From Streptomyces sp. NRRL S-118 (GTDB taxonomy: Bacteria; Actinomycetota; Actinomycetes; Streptomycetales; Streptomycetaceae), in assembly GCF_000716335.1 (NCBI RefSeq), contig NZ_KL591003.1, positions 256,769 through 300,106 on the forward strand: 43,338 nt of DNA, in the 5' to 3' direction. The position numbers were made by a program, and so were the translations under genes. Of the stretch, positions 25,006 to 33,499 are shown piece after piece. The first letter of the stretch is position 1. Every line of letters starts with the position of its first letter. The notes beneath the pieces are model-generated. The model made no database searches. It was not told where the DNA came from and saw only the letters and a program-made list of their open reading frames with translations.

Positions 25006-25482
25006 TCACGCAGTGGTGGCGAACCATGTGGGCTCGTCGGCCAGGGCCTGCTTGATCCGGAAGAGGTCGCTGTCCCTCAGTGGTGGCAGCGCGTCGAGCG
25101 GGAACCAGCCCACGTCCAGCGACTCGTCGTCGTTGACACGCGCCTCGCCTCCGACGGCCCGGCAGCGGAAGGTCGTGTCCATGTACTGGCACTGGTCGCC
25201 GTTGGGGTACGTCACCGGCTCCGGCAGGGCCTCGACCAGGACGACCCGTTCCACCACGCACTCGACGGCGGTCTCCTCGTACACCTCGCGCACGGCGGCG
25301 AGGGCCGGCTGCTCCCCCGGGTCGGGGATGCCGGTGATGAGCGTCCACCGGCCGTTGTCGGCCCGTCTGCCCAGCAGCACCCGCCCCTCGTCGTCGAAGA
25401 CGACGGCGGAGACGCCCGGCAGGAAGAGCAACTGGTGTCCGGCCGTGGCCCGGACGGCCCGGATGAAGTCAGGGATCGCCAT
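25006..25482 (-). CDS. Nudix hydrolase
   Basis: A 158-residue Nudix enzyme hydrolysing a nucleoside-diphosphate-linked substrate. The Nudix box spans residues 51-73: GIPDPGEQPALAAVREVYEE then TAV. All catalytic glutamates (REVYEE) are kept, but the conserved Gly of the EExGU end is Ala. HxxFxxPGVSAVVFDDEGRVLLGRR precedes it, and YPNGDQCQYMDTTFRC follows, as in actinobacterial MutT-like proteins. The substrate is unknown. Start ATG 25482, which lies 10 bases after the lnt stop, so it is the second gene of an lnt operon. Upstream extension of the frame overlaps the lnt 3' end and was not used. Confidence 0.9.
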   Translation of the reverse strand: MAIPDFIRAVRATAGHQLLFLPGVSAVVFDDEGRVLLGRRADNGRWTLITGIPDPGEQPALAAVREVYEETAVECVVERVVLVEALPEPVTYPNGDQCQYMDTTFRCRAVGGEARVNDDESLDVGWFPLDALPPLRDSDLFRIKQALADEPTWFATTA

Positions 25483-25492
25483 GCCCACGACC

Positions 25493-27112
25493 TTAGGCGG
25501 AGACCTGCTCCGTCCGGGCGGCACGCCGGGTGCGGAGCGCTCCGGCGGCGGCCCGGACCAGCCCGGCCACGGCGAGCGCCACCAGGGCGGCTTCGGGAAG
25601 GGTGCCCAGCCGGGTGGCCGGGGTCAGGGAGGAGCGCAGCGGCACCTCGGAGACCAGGGCGTCCGGAGTGAACATGCGGGTCTCCTGGACGATGGTGCCG
25701 TCCGGCCGGATGATCGCGCTGACACCGCTGGTCACCGGGACGACCACGGAGCGGCTGTGCTCGACCGCCCGAACGCGTGACATGGCGAGCTGCTGGTAGG
25801 TCATCTCGCTTCGCCCGAAGGTGGCGTTGTTGCTCGGTACGTCGATGAGCTGGGCGCCGTGCGTGACGGTGTCGCGCACCGCCCAGTCGAAGGCCGCCTC
25901 GTAACAGGTGGCGAGGCCCACCCGGGTGCCGGCGAGGTCGAAGACGCCCACCTTCCCGCCGGGCCCGAAGTCCCGGCTGACACGGTCGACGTCGCTGTCG
26001 AAGAGGCGCACGAAGGACCGCATCGGGATGTACTCGCCGAACGGCTGCACATGCCGCTTGTCGTACGTGTCGGCGGGGCCGCGCTGCGGGTCCCACGCGA
26101 TGAGCGTGTTGCGCAGCGGGCCCGTCTCGGGGGTGAGCACGGCGCCGATGACGGTGGGTACGCCGATGGCGCCGACCGCGCGGTCGATCACGGCGCGCGC
26201 GTCGCCGTTGCGGTAGGGATCGAGGTCGGAGGAGTTCTCCGGCCACAGCACGAAGTCCGGCTCGGCGACCTTGCCGGCGGCCACGTCGGCGGCGAGCTGC
26301 TCCGTGCGGCGCGCGTGGTTGTCGAGCACGGCGCGGCGCTGGGCGTTGAAGTCCAGCCCCAGACGGGGCACGTTGCCCTGGATGGCGGCGACGGTGGCGG
26401 TGCCGTCCTCGGCCGTGGCCGACACGAGCGGCAGCGCGGCGAGGGCGGCGGTGACCGGGACGAGGACGGAGAGCAGGGCCGTGGCGAGCGGGCCGCGTGG
26501 GACGGAGCGAGCCGCCCGGTACGCACGCAGCGCGCGGACCGCCTCGTACAGACCGAAGCCGCAGAGGGCGACGGCGAAACCGAGCACGGGCGTACCGCCG
26601 ACCGCGGCCAGGGGCAGGAACACGCCGTCCGCCTGGCCGAAGGCGATCTTGCCCCAGGGAAAGCCGCCGAAGGGGACGCGCGCGCGTGCCGCCTCGCCGA
26701 GGATCCACACGGCGGCGGCGAACACCGGCCAGGCCGGCAGGCGCGACACCGCCGCGACACCGAGGCCGGTGGCACCGATGAAGAGCGATTCCGCGGCGAC
26801 GAGCGCCAGCCACGGCACCGCGCCGACCTCCTCGCCCGTCCAGACGAGCAGCGGGAGGAGGAAGCCGAGCCCGGCCAGGTAGCCGAGGCCGAAACCCGCC
26901 CTGAGGCGCCGGCCGCGCAGGGTGGCACCCAGCAGGGCGAAGGCGGGCAGGGCGAGCCACCACAGGGGACGGGGCGGGAAGCTGAGGTACAGCAGGACCC
27001 CGGACAGCACCGCCGTTGCCGGTCTCATCAGGCGCCGCAGGAGCCGTGCGCTCCACCTGTGCTCGGCGGCGGGCGGGGGTGCGTCGTCGACAGGGGTCAT
27101 GGTGGCGCTCAC
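25493..27112 (-). CDS. lnt: Apolipoprotein N-acyltransferase
   Basis: A 539-residue membrane enzyme that N-acylates the N-terminal cysteine of lipoproteins after Lgt and Lsp. About eight hydrophobic helices (35 to about 230) precede an extracytoplasmic carbon-nitrogen hydrolase domain. The catalytic triad is Glu292 in VLWPENSS, Lys352 in YDKRHVQPFGEYIP and Cys403 in GLATCYEAAFDW, matching E267/K335/C387 of E. coli. IQGNVPRLGLDFN is the usual domain opening, and a last helix (LVALAVAGLVRAAAG) closes the protein. Start GTG 27112; ATG 27100 is possible. It is shorter than Mycobacterium Lnt-Ppm1 fusions and has no Ppm1 domain. It diverges from an O-antigen-ligase-like gene. Confidence 0.95.
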   Translation of the reverse strand: MSATMTPVDDAPPPAAEHRWSARLLRRLMRPATAVLSGVLLYLSFPPRPLWWLALPAFALLGATLRGRRLRAGFGLGYLAGLGFLLPLLVWTGEEVGAVPWLALVAAESLFIGATGLGVAAVSRLPAWPVFAAAVWILGEAARARVPFGGFPWGKIAFGQADGVFLPLAAVGGTPVLGFAVALCGFGLYEAVRALRAYRAARSVPRGPLATALLSVLVPVTAALAALPLVSATAEDGTATVAAIQGNVPRLGLDFNAQRRAVLDNHARRTEQLAADVAAGKVAEPDFVLWPENSSDLDPYRNGDARAVIDRAVGAIGVPTVIGAVLTPETGPLRNTLIAWDPQRGPADTYDKRHVQPFGEYIPMRSFVRLFDSDVDRVSRDFGPGGKVGVFDLAGTRVGLATCYEAAFDWAVRDTVTHGAQLIDVPSNNATFGRSEMTYQQLAMSRVRAVEHSRSVVVPVTSGVSAIIRPDGTIVQETRMFTPDALVSEVPLRSSLTPATRLGTLPEAALVALAVAGLVRAAAGALRTRRAARTEQVSA

Positions 27113-27269
27113 GTGCGGAGTCTACGGCGGCGGCCGCGGCGGGCGGGAGGGCGGCCCCGGCGGCTGCAACATCGTTTCTGCACAGCCTCTCCACACCTCG
27201 GGCCGGGCGCCGCTACGGTGAATGCCGGTCCTGTCCCATCAGGGACCCGTCAGTCGGGGGGGCGACGGG

Positions 27270-28427
27270 ATGATCGCTGCGCCGAGACCTGCGCCGCAGT
27301 CCGTGCCGGAGTGTGTGCCGGTGCGTCCGCCGGAGACGGTCGCGGAGCCTGCCGCGGAGCGCGGCCGGGCGGCCGATGTGGTGGGTGCCGCGCTGCTGGG
27401 CGCGTGTGCGGAGTCGGCACTGGTCAGCGCCGCGGGCCGGGACGCCCGCCCGGAGGGGGTGCTGCTCGCGGTGCTCGCCCTCGCGGCGGGGTACGCGTGC
27501 GGGCGGATCGCCAGGGCGCTGCTGCCGGTCGCCGCCGCGGCGGCCACGGCGCTGGCGATCCTGGGCCTGATGACCGCCGCGCGGACGGGACTGCCGGGTC
27601 TGCCGGGCGCCACGGCCACCGGCGGGCCGCTGCCGGGCGACGCCGGTGCGTACGCGGCGCTGGCGGCCCTGGCCGCGGGGGCCGCCTGCTGTGCGGCCTC
27701 GGCGGTCCGGCGCCCGTCGCTGCGCCCGGCGCTGCGGCTGGTGGCGCTCGGTGTGGCCGGCACGTCCCTCGCCCTCGGGCCGGTCGCCGGGTGCCTGGCG
27801 GGCGCGGCGGTGCTTCTGTGCTCCCTGGCCGTGGCCCGGGCGCGGCGGCGGGGCCCCGTACTGGTGGGCCTGGCGCTGTCCGCGGGACTGGTGGTGTGTG
27901 CGTCGTGGGCGGTGGCCGAGGACGTCCTGGCGCCGGGGACAGGGGCTTCCGTCGAGGGCCCGCTCACTTCGTACCGGGTGCGGCTGTGGCGGGACGCGAG
28001 GGACGTCGTCCACCGGGAACCCCTGCTCGGGGCGGGTCCGGGCCGGTTCGGCGAGCTGAGCACCGCGGCCCGGGAGTCGCCGCGGGCCAGCGGCAGGCCG
28101 CACTCGGCGCCCCTCCAGCAGGCGGCCGAACAGGGCCTGGTGGGCGTCGCCGTGATGGCCGGGACGGGGGCCTGGCTGCTGTACGTCCTGTGGCGCTCAC
28201 TGCGGCCGACCCCGGTGGTGCTGTCGGCCGCCGCGGCGCTCACCGCGCTCGCCGCGCTGGCCGCCGTCGGCAACGTGCTGAGCTTCACCCCGGTGACGAC
28301 GGCCGCCGGGCTGCTGGCCGGTCTCGCGACGGCGCGCGCCGCGGTGACGACCGACGGCGCACCGGGCCGGCGGCCGGCGGTCGGTCGTCCTGGTGGCGGT
28401 GCCGGTGCAGGAGGCGGTGGCGGATGA
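27270..28427 (+). CDS. O-antigen ligase/polymerase-like membrane protein
   Basis: A 385-residue, Ala/Leu/Val-rich polytopic protein with about 9-10 helices. It carries the Wzy/WaaL-type loop SYRVRLWRDARDVVHREP, then LLGAGPGRFGEL and HSAPLQQAAEQGLVGVAVM, with the Arg and His expected in O-antigen ligase-like enzymes. These transfer or polymerise lipid-linked glycans outside the membrane. ATG 27270 follows GGGGGGCGACGGG. TACGGT (27214-27219) is a plausible -10. Its 3' 143 bases overlap the convergent gene at 28285-28935, and its Gly-rich tail (GRPGGGAGAGGGGG) may be disordered. No other glycan-assembly gene is adjacent except the HpnB-like transferase further right. Confidence 0.8.
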   Translation: MIAAPRPAPQSVPECVPVRPPETVAEPAAERGRAADVVGAALLGACAESALVSAAGRDARPEGVLLAVLALAAGYACGRIARALLPVAAAAATALAILGLMTAARTGLPGLPGATATGGPLPGDAGAYAALAALAAGAACCAASAVRRPSLRPALRLVALGVAGTSLALGPVAGCLAGAAVLLCSLAVARARRRGPVLVGLALSAGLVVCASWAVAEDVLAPGTGASVEGPLTSYRVRLWRDARDVVHREPLLGAGPGRFGELSTAARESPRASGRPHSAPLQQAAEQGLVGVAVMAGTGAWLLYVLWRSLRPTPVVLSAAAALTALAALAAVGNVLSFTPVTTAAGLLAGLATARAAVTTDGAPGRRPAVGRPGGGAGAGGGGG

Positions 28428-28935
28428 AGTGGACCGCGCCCTCCGCGTTGTCGACCGTCACGGTGAAGCTGCGCCCGTCGCCCAGGGTCAGGACCAGGGC
28501 CTCGCCCCGGCGGACCACGACGGCCGTGCCCAGCTCGGGACGCCAGCGGTAGCCCCAGCCTCCCCACTGGCGCGGGGTGACGGACGGGACGAACTCGGCG
28601 CCGACGACGTGCTCCAGCGGGATGCGGCGGCGCGGCACGCCCATGTGGCCGCAGCGCACTTCGAGGGCGTGGTGGTCGACCGTGATCTCGACGTGGACGA
28701 AGGCGAGCGTGCCGAAGAGCACCAGCAGCCCCACGGTCACGCATCCGATCACCGCCATCAGCAGCGCCGGAACGCCCGTGGTCCACGGGGAGGCCACGGC
28801 CAGGGCGATGCCGAGGGCCACGCAGGCGGCGCCCGCGGCGGCGAGCAGCCACTGGACGCGGTTGGTCGCGCGGCCCGTCCAGATCTCGTGCCCGGGGTGG
28901 GTGGGGGCCGGCTCGCTGCGGGGGTGGTCCCTCAT
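28285..28935 (-). CDS. PH-like membrane protein of unknown function
   Basis: A 216-residue protein with a short cytoplasmic N-terminus, two adjacent hydrophobic helices (about 28-50 and 52-78), and a beta-rich domain (about 80-170). The pattern ITVDHHALEVRCGHMGVPRRRIPLEHVV...GWGYRW is shared by bacterial PH-like/DUF3093-type membrane proteins of actinobacteria. The last 45 residues (HRHQDDRPPAAGPVRRR...) are low-complexity and lie wholly opposite the O-antigen-ligase-like gene. ATG 28935 is used; the frame runs further upstream without support. Function is unknown. The true 3' end could be earlier if the tail arose by stop loss. Confidence 0.82.
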   Translation of the reverse strand: MRDHPRSEPAPTHPGHEIWTGRATNRVQWLLAAAGAACVALGIALAVASPWTTGVPALLMAVIGCVTVGLLVLFGTLAFVHVEITVDHHALEVRCGHMGVPRRRIPLEHVVGAEFVPSVTPRQWGGWGYRWRPELGTAVVVRRGEALVLTLGDGRSFTVTVDNAEGAVHFIRHRLLHRHRHQDDRPPAAGPVRRRSSPRRAPSRDRPAARRPSSPG

Positions 28936-29071
28936 GCGTAGCAGGGTACTCACGTTCCGCTGTCGCGGCTCCTCGTGCCACAGGCGGGCGCCGCCCCGGG
29001 TGCCGTGCTGCGGCAGGGCGCGCGGCCCCGGAGCAGGGGGCCGCGGAAGGCCCGTCGGCCGGCGGGAGCGG

Positions 29072-29857
29072 TCAGCCGGTGGGCGCGACGGCGGCGAGCA
29101 GGCGGCCCTCCGCGTAGGTGAGCGCCGCCTCCGGGAGCCCGGAGGGGCGGCCGCTGAGCAGCACGGCGAGTGAGGTGCTGAGAGTGGCGGCCGGTGCGGG
29201 TGCGGCACCGATGCGGCGCAGCGCCTGGGCGGCCACGGCGCCGGCGGAGCCGTGCAGGTCGACGGGTGGCCGGCCGGCCGGCTGGACGGCGGCACGGATG
29301 CGCTCGGCGACGAGTTCGTAATGGGTGCAGCCCAGGACGACGGCCCTGACGTCGTCGGGGGTGAGGGCGGCGGCCGCCGCGATCGCCCGGTCGACGGCGT
29401 CCTCGTCGGCGTGCTGCACGGCGTCGGCGAGACCCGGGCACGGCACCTCGGTGACGTCGACCGACCCGGCGAACTCCCGGATCAGGTTCCGCTGGTACGG
29501 GCTGCCGGTGGTGGCCGGGGTCGCCCAGATGGCGACGGGGCCGCCGCTCGCGGCGGCGGGCTTGATGGCGGGGACGGTGCCGACCACCGGGATCCCGGGC
29601 TCCAGCTCCGCGCGCAGCGCGGGCAGCGCGTGGACGGAGGCGGTGTTGCAGGCCACGATCAGCGCGTCGGGGCGGTGGGCGGCGGCGGCCCGGGCGACGC
29701 CGAGGGCGTGCTCGGTGACGTAGTCGGGCGTACGGGGTCCCCAGGGCATGCCGTCGGGGTCGGAGGAGAGCACCAGATCGGCGTCCGGCCGCAGCCGGCG
29801 CACCGCGGCGGCCGCCGCCAGCAGGCCGATTCCGGAGTCCATGAGCGCGATCTTCAC
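29072..29857 (-). CDS. Aspartate/glutamate racemase family protein (MurI-like)
   Basis: A 261-residue cofactor-independent racemase. The two catalytic cysteines are Cys70 in VACNTAS and Cys177 in LGCTHYE, and Asp7-Ser8 in MDSGIG opens the protein as in glutamate racemase. It differs from housekeeping MurI, whose start is FDSGVGGL with a longer chain, by lacking the second Gly pair and the KTVGPG-type region. It could be a second glutamate racemase supplying D-Glu for wall, or an aspartate racemase. Start ATG 29857. It is divergent from the HpnB-like glycosyltransferase, and the 58-base gap must carry both promoters. Confidence 0.88.
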   Translation of the reverse strand: MKIALMDSGIGLLAAAAAVRRLRPDADLVLSSDPDGMPWGPRTPDYVTEHALGVARAAAAHRPDALIVACNTASVHALPALRAELEPGIPVVGTVPAIKPAAASGGPVAIWATPATTGSPYQRNLIREFAGSVDVTEVPCPGLADAVQHADEDAVDRAIAAAAALTPDDVRAVVLGCTHYELVAERIRAAVQPAGRPPVDLHGSAGAVAAQALRRIGAAPAPAATLSTSLAVLLSGRPSGLPEAALTYAEGRLLAAVAPTG

Positions 29858-29915
29858 CCGGTCACCCTAGCCGACGCCCCTTGCGCTCCCCTCGTTGTGG
29901 GGCAGACTGCGACGA

Positions 29916-31283
29916 ATGAGCACCATTGCGTGGATCGCGCTGGGGTCGCTGGTGGCGTGGGCCTGGCTGCTGCTCGGGCAGGGCTTCTTCTGGCGGACGG
30001 ACCAGCGGCTGCCCCGGCGGGCCGACCCGGCCCGGTGGCCGTCCGTCGCCGTGGTGGTCCCGGCGCGGGACGAGGCGGAGGTCCTGCCCGTGAGCCTGCC
30101 GTCGCTGCTGGCGCAGGACTATCCGGGGCCTGCGTGGATCGTGCTGGTCGACGACGGCAGCAAGGACGGGACGGGGGATCTCGCCCGCGCGCTGTCCGTG
30201 CGGCACGGGGGGCTGCCGCTGACGGTGGCGACGCCGGGCCCGCCGGAGCCCGGGTGGACCGGGAAGCTGTGGGCCGTGCGGCACGGGATCGCGGTGGCCC
30301 GCGCGCGAGCAGTCGCGGGCGGCCCCGGGGCGGTGGGGGTCCCGGACCTGATGCGCGGCCCCGGAACGATGCGGAACCCGGAGGCGGCGGCCCCGGACGC
30401 GATGGGCGGCGGCCCGGACGCGGCGGATGACCGCCCGGACGCGGCGGGCGGCCCCGGAGCGGTGAGGGCCCCGGAGGCGGCGGACTGCCCGCACGCGGTG
30501 GGCGACCCGGACTACCTGCTGCTGACGGACGCGGACATCGCCCATGAGCCCGACAGCCTCCGGGAGCTCGTCGCCGCGGCCACGAGCAACCGCCTGGACC
30601 TGGTCTCGCAGATGGCACGGCTGCGGGTGGCCGGCGGCTGGGAGCGCCTGGTGGTGCCGGCGTTCGTGTACTTCTTCGCGAAGCTGTATCCGTTCCGGTG
30701 GACCAACAAGGACGGCGCACGGACGGCGGCCGCGGCCGGGGGCTGCATGCTGCTGCGCACGGAGATGGCGGACCGGGCGCGCCTGCCGGAGTCGATCCGG
30801 CAGGCGGTGATCGACGACGTGTCCCTGGCCCGGGCCGTACGGCGGGCCGGCGGACGGCTCTGGCTGGGCCTCGCCGAGCGGATGGACAGCGTCCGCCCCT
30901 ACCCGCGGCTGGCCGATCTGTGGGGGATGGTGTCCCGCACCGCGTACGCGCAGCTCCGCCACAACCCGGTGATCCTTTTGGGCACGGTGGGCGGGCTGCT
31001 GATGGTGTACGCGGTACCGCCCGCCGCGCTGTGCGCGGGCCTGTTCGGGGGTGACCCGGCCGCGGGTGTGCTGGGCGCCGCGGCCTGGGCGGTCATGACG
31101 GGGACGTACATCCCGATGCTCCGCTATTACCGCCAGTCGCTGTGGACGGCGCCCCTGCTGCCGTTCACGGCGGCGCTCTACCTGGGCATGACGGTCGATT
31201 CCGCGGTGCAGCACCACCGGGGGCGCGGGGCGGCCTGGAAGGGCCGTACGTATCCGCGCCCGCAGGCGGCGCCGGAACGGTAG
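29916..31283 (+). CDS. HpnB-like family-2 glycosyltransferase with a repetitive insert
   Basis: A 455-residue membrane glycosyltransferase. An N-terminal helix (5-25) is followed by a GT-A domain with VVPARDEAEVLP (48-59), DDGSKDGT (79-86), GWTGKLWAV (113-121), the metal-binding TDADI (204-208) and IDDVSLARAVRR. Three C-terminal helices follow from LLGTVGGLLMVYAV. It resembles hopene-associated HpnB. Residues 131-196 are an Ala/Gly/Pro/Asp-rich insert of imperfect PDA(M/A)GGGP-type repeats, absent from the usual family alignment, lying between the nucleotide loop and TDADI. Start ATG 29916. The acceptor is unknown; hopanoid or carotenoid genes are not in the window. Confidence 0.87.
   Translation: MSTIAWIALGSLVAWAWLLLGQGFFWRTDQRLPRRADPARWPSVAVVVPARDEAEVLPVSLPSLLAQDYPGPAWIVLVDDGSKDGTGDLARALSVRHGGLPLTVATPGPPEPGWTGKLWAVRHGIAVARARAVAGGPGAVGVPDLMRGPGTMRNPEAAAPDAMGGGPDAADDRPDAAGGPGAVRAPEAADCPHAVGDPDYLLLTDADIAHEPDSLRELVAAATSNRLDLVSQMARLRVAGGWERLVVPAFVYFFAKLYPFRWTNKDGARTAAAAGGCMLLRTEMADRARLPESIRQAVIDDVSLARAVRRAGGRLWLGLAERMDSVRPYPRLADLWGMVSRTAYAQLRHNPVILLGTVGGLLMVYAVPPAALCAGLFGGDPAAGVLGAAAWAVMTGTYIPMLRYYRQSLWTAPLLPFTAALYLGMTVDSAVQHHRGRGAAWKGRTYPRPQAAPER
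30320..30505. repeat. In-frame degenerate repeat in the glycosyltransferase gene
   Basis: Imperfect units such as GGCCCCGGAGCGGTGAGG, GGCCCCGGACGCGATGGG and CCGGACGCGGCGGG recur about eight times with spacing in multiples of three. They encode the PDAMGG/PDAADD/PEAADC run. It looks like local slippage expansion. Confidence 0.65.
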
Positions 31284-31285
31284 GG

Positions 31286-31300
31286 CCGGGGCGGCCCCGG
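31286..31300. terminator. Short GC hairpin between convergent genes
   Basis: CCGGGGC and GCCCCGG (7 bp, effectively a 3-5 base loop) overlap the end of the glycosyltransferase gene and abut the stop of the TerA-like gene. There is no T-tract. It is a plausible compact bidirectional terminator. Confidence 0.45.
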
Positions 31301-32686
31301 TCAGTCCTTGCGGGCCGGCGTCCAGGTGAGGCCCCAGCCGTAGGTGGTGTCGACGGTCTCCTGGTGGGTGACGCCGGGCTGCGGGAGCAGGTAGCGGGCC
31401 TCCCGGCGGACGACGAGGTCGCCGTGCTCCTGGGTGATGAGGGCGAGTGCGCAGACGCGGGAGTTGACGGTGCAGGCGTCGAGGGAGAAGTCGACGGGGG
31501 CGCCGTGCTGCGGGTACAGGGTGACCGTGGCCTGCAGACCGGCGAAGCTGGTGGCCCCGTCGTAGATCGTGACGAAGACGAGGATGCGGCGGAACCGGTC
31601 CTTGTGGTCGAGGTTGATGGTGAGGTTCTCGCCGGTGGCTACGGCTCCGGTGCGGTCGTCGCCGTCGAGGTGGATGTACGGCGGCCGGTGCAGGGAGCCG
31701 AAGGTGTTGCCGAGCGCCTGGACGACGCCTTTGCTGCCGTCGGTGAGTTCGTACAGGGCGCCCAGGTCGAGGTCCACGTCGCCGGCGGCGAGCTTGGCGA
31801 ACCAGCCCCGGCCGGAGCCGGCGGAGCGGCTGGTCCAGTCGAGGTTGACGCGCATGGTGCCGGAGGTTCCGCCCTGCTTGGTGAGCGAGACGGAGGGGGC
31901 GTTCTTGGTGAGCGTCACCTTGGTGAGCGCGACCTTGCGCGGGGCGGGCGCCGGACTGCCGGGCGTACCGGTCCGCCGGCCGGCGGGCACGTCCCGCGGC
32001 ACCGCGGGCGGAGGGGTGGCCACGGGGTTCCGGGGCGCGGGCACCGACGGGCGGGACACGGGGGCGGACGGCCGGGACGGGGGCGCGGGGTTCCCGGACG
32101 CGGGCGGCCGGGGCGCCGGGTCCGCGGACGCGGACGGCCGGGGTACCGGGGCCGGGTGCCGAGGCGCGTCGACCGTGATGCCGAAGTCCGTTGCCAGGCC
32201 GGCCAGTCCGCTGCCGTAGCCCTGTCCGACCGCACGGAACTTCCACGCTCCCTGCCGCCGGTACAGCTCGCCCAGGATGAACGCCGTCTCCACGGTGGCG
32301 TCCTGGCTGTCGTACCGCGCCACCTCCGTGCCGTCGTCCGCGTCCAGCACCCGTATGCACAGCCCCGGCACCCGCCCGAAGGACGCGCCGTCCGCCGAGG
32401 CCGCGAGGACGATTTTCTCCACCGCGGGCTCCACGCGGGCGAGGTCGACGGCGAGGGTGTCGGTCACCGCCGGGCCGGATGTGCGCTTGCCTTCGTGCCG
32501 CACCGCGCCCGAGGCGTGCGCGGGCTGGTTGTAGAAGACGAAGTCCGCGTCGGAGCGCACCCTGCCCGACACGAGCAGCAGGGCGGACGCGTCGACGTCC
32601 GGCACACCGGGACCGGAACGCCAGCCCAATTCGACGCGAAGACTTCGCGCCGGCACGACGACATTGGCTCCTTTAATCATGGACAT
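31301..32686 (-). CDS. TerA/TerD-family protein with two TerD domains
   Basis: A 461-residue cytoplasmic protein with two TerD-like beta-sandwich domains. The first spans residues 1 to about 165 (IKGANVVVP...[44 protein letters not shown]). A long Pro/Ala/Ser linker covers about 170-250. The second (about 255-461) has [34 protein letters not shown] and [10 protein letters not shown], the TerA-type calcium-binding layout. TerD proteins are linked to tellurite tolerance, stress and, in Streptomyces, development; their mechanism is unsettled. ATG 32686 follows AGGGG by 7 bases. No TerB, TerC or TerZ gene is beside it. It diverges from a Tyr/Pro-rich protein over a 293-base gap. Confidence 0.92.
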   Translation of the reverse strand: MSMIKGANVVVPARSLRVELGWRSGPGVPDVDASALLLVSGRVRSDADFVFYNQPAHASGAVRHEGKRTSGPAVTDTLAVDLARVEPAVEKIVLAASADGASFGRVPGLCIRVLDADDGTEVARYDSQDATVETAFILGELYRRQGAWKFRAVGQGYGSGLAGLATDFGITVDAPRHPAPVPRPSASADPAPRPPASGNPAPPSRPSAPVSRPSVPAPRNPVATPPPAVPRDVPAGRRTGTPGSPAPAPRKVALTKVTLTKNAPSVSLTKQGGTSGTMRVNLDWTSRSAGSGRGWFAKLAAGDVDLDLGALYELTDGSKGVVQALGNTFGSLHRPPYIHLDGDDRTGAVATGENLTINLDHKDRFRRILVFVTIYDGATSFAGLQATVTLYPQHGAPVDFSLDACTVNSRVCALALITQEHGDLVVRREARYLLPQPGVTHQETVDTTYGWGLTWTPARKD

Positions 32687-32979
32687 GACCACCCCTTCGC
32701 CGGTCCGACGCCTGGCGATTTATGTACCCGCCAACGTAATCGAGGAGACGGGGACGTGTCCGTCGAAGCGACGGGAAGACACCGGGAGGCCGGAGGGGGC
32801 CCGCCCGGGGGTCTGAGGACCGACCGCCGGTAACCCCTCCTCAGCATGGGTTTTACCCGAAGGGGCGCCCCCTTTTTGCCACCTTCGGTCACATTGGGGA
32901 TCGATGGCCTCTCAGTACACGTAAAACAACCCTCTTACCGGGCTCCCCAAAAGCAGATCGTGGGCTTAACTTATGTGCC
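32687..32979. other. Divergent promoter region between the TerA-like and Tyr/Pro-rich protein genes
   Basis: A 293-base gap with AT-rich patches unusual for this DNA. TACATA (read leftward, about 32728-32723) could be a -10 for the TerA-like gene. AAGGGGCGCCCCCTTTTT (32859-32876) is a GC dyad followed by T's and looks like a small terminator or attenuator. TTAACTTATG lies just before the rightward ATG. No small ORF with a ribosome-binding site was found. Confidence 0.5.
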
Positions 32980-33456
32980 ATGACCTCCCCCCGCTCCTAC
33001 GGCGGCGCTTACTACGGCGCGCCGTCGTTCCCGGACACCCCGATCTACGACTCCCTCGTCGCGGAGCGGGGCACGCCTCAGATCGCCCCGATCCGAGTGC
33101 CTGCCGCGTACGACACCGGCAACAGCTACCTGCCGGCGCTGCCCGCGGCGCTCCCCGCCCTCCCGGCGGCACCCTCCCAGCCCGCCCCGTCCTACGGCGG
33201 TTCCTACGGCTACCCCCAGCCCGCCCAGATGCAGGCGCCGCAGCCCACTCCGCTGCATCAGGCGCCCGCTCCCTACATCCCCCAGCAGGCGACGGCGCCG
33301 CGCGGCTACGCCGGCCCCCAGCCCCCGCAGTACTCCCGGCCGGTCGCCACGGGGTACGAGGCGATGCGCCCGGCAGCCCCTCGTCCCGCGCCGGCGCCCG
33401 CGCCGGCTCCGTACGACGACCCGTACAACCGCCCCTACCAGGGCGGCGGGTACTGA
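32980..33456 (+). CDS. Pro/Tyr-rich low-complexity protein (DUF6643-like)
   Basis: A 158-residue protein found widely in Streptomyces, annotated DUF6643 where recognised. It begins TSPRSYGGAYYGAPSFPDTP with an ordered first 50 residues including IYDSLVAERGTPQIAPIRVP. The rest is Pro, Ala, Gln and Tyr-rich (SYGGSYGYPQPAQ...) and ends PYDDPYNRPYQGGGY. There is no signal peptide or membrane helix, and it is probably intrinsically disordered. TTAACTTATGTGCC directly before ATG 32980 leaves little room for a Shine-Dalgarno, so a weak site or leaderless start is likely. Function is unknown; it lies 43 bases upstream of a MOSC gene. Confidence 0.82.
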   Translation: MTSPRSYGGAYYGAPSFPDTPIYDSLVAERGTPQIAPIRVPAAYDTGNSYLPALPAALPALPAAPSQPAPSYGGSYGYPQPAQMQAPQPTPLHQAPAPYIPQQATAPRGYAGPQPPQYSRPVATGYEAMRPAAPRPAPAPAPAPYDDPYNRPYQGGGY

Positions 33457-33499
33457 CCGAACGGCACCCGTGCCGGGGAGCGACTGGCAGGATGAGGCC

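Noticed and set aside
27239..28981. A 580-codon leftward open frame opposite the O-antigen-ligase-like gene
   Set aside because: Low-complexity Arg/Pro/Thr product with no motif, no ribosome-binding site, and wrong third-position bias compared with the plus-strand gene.
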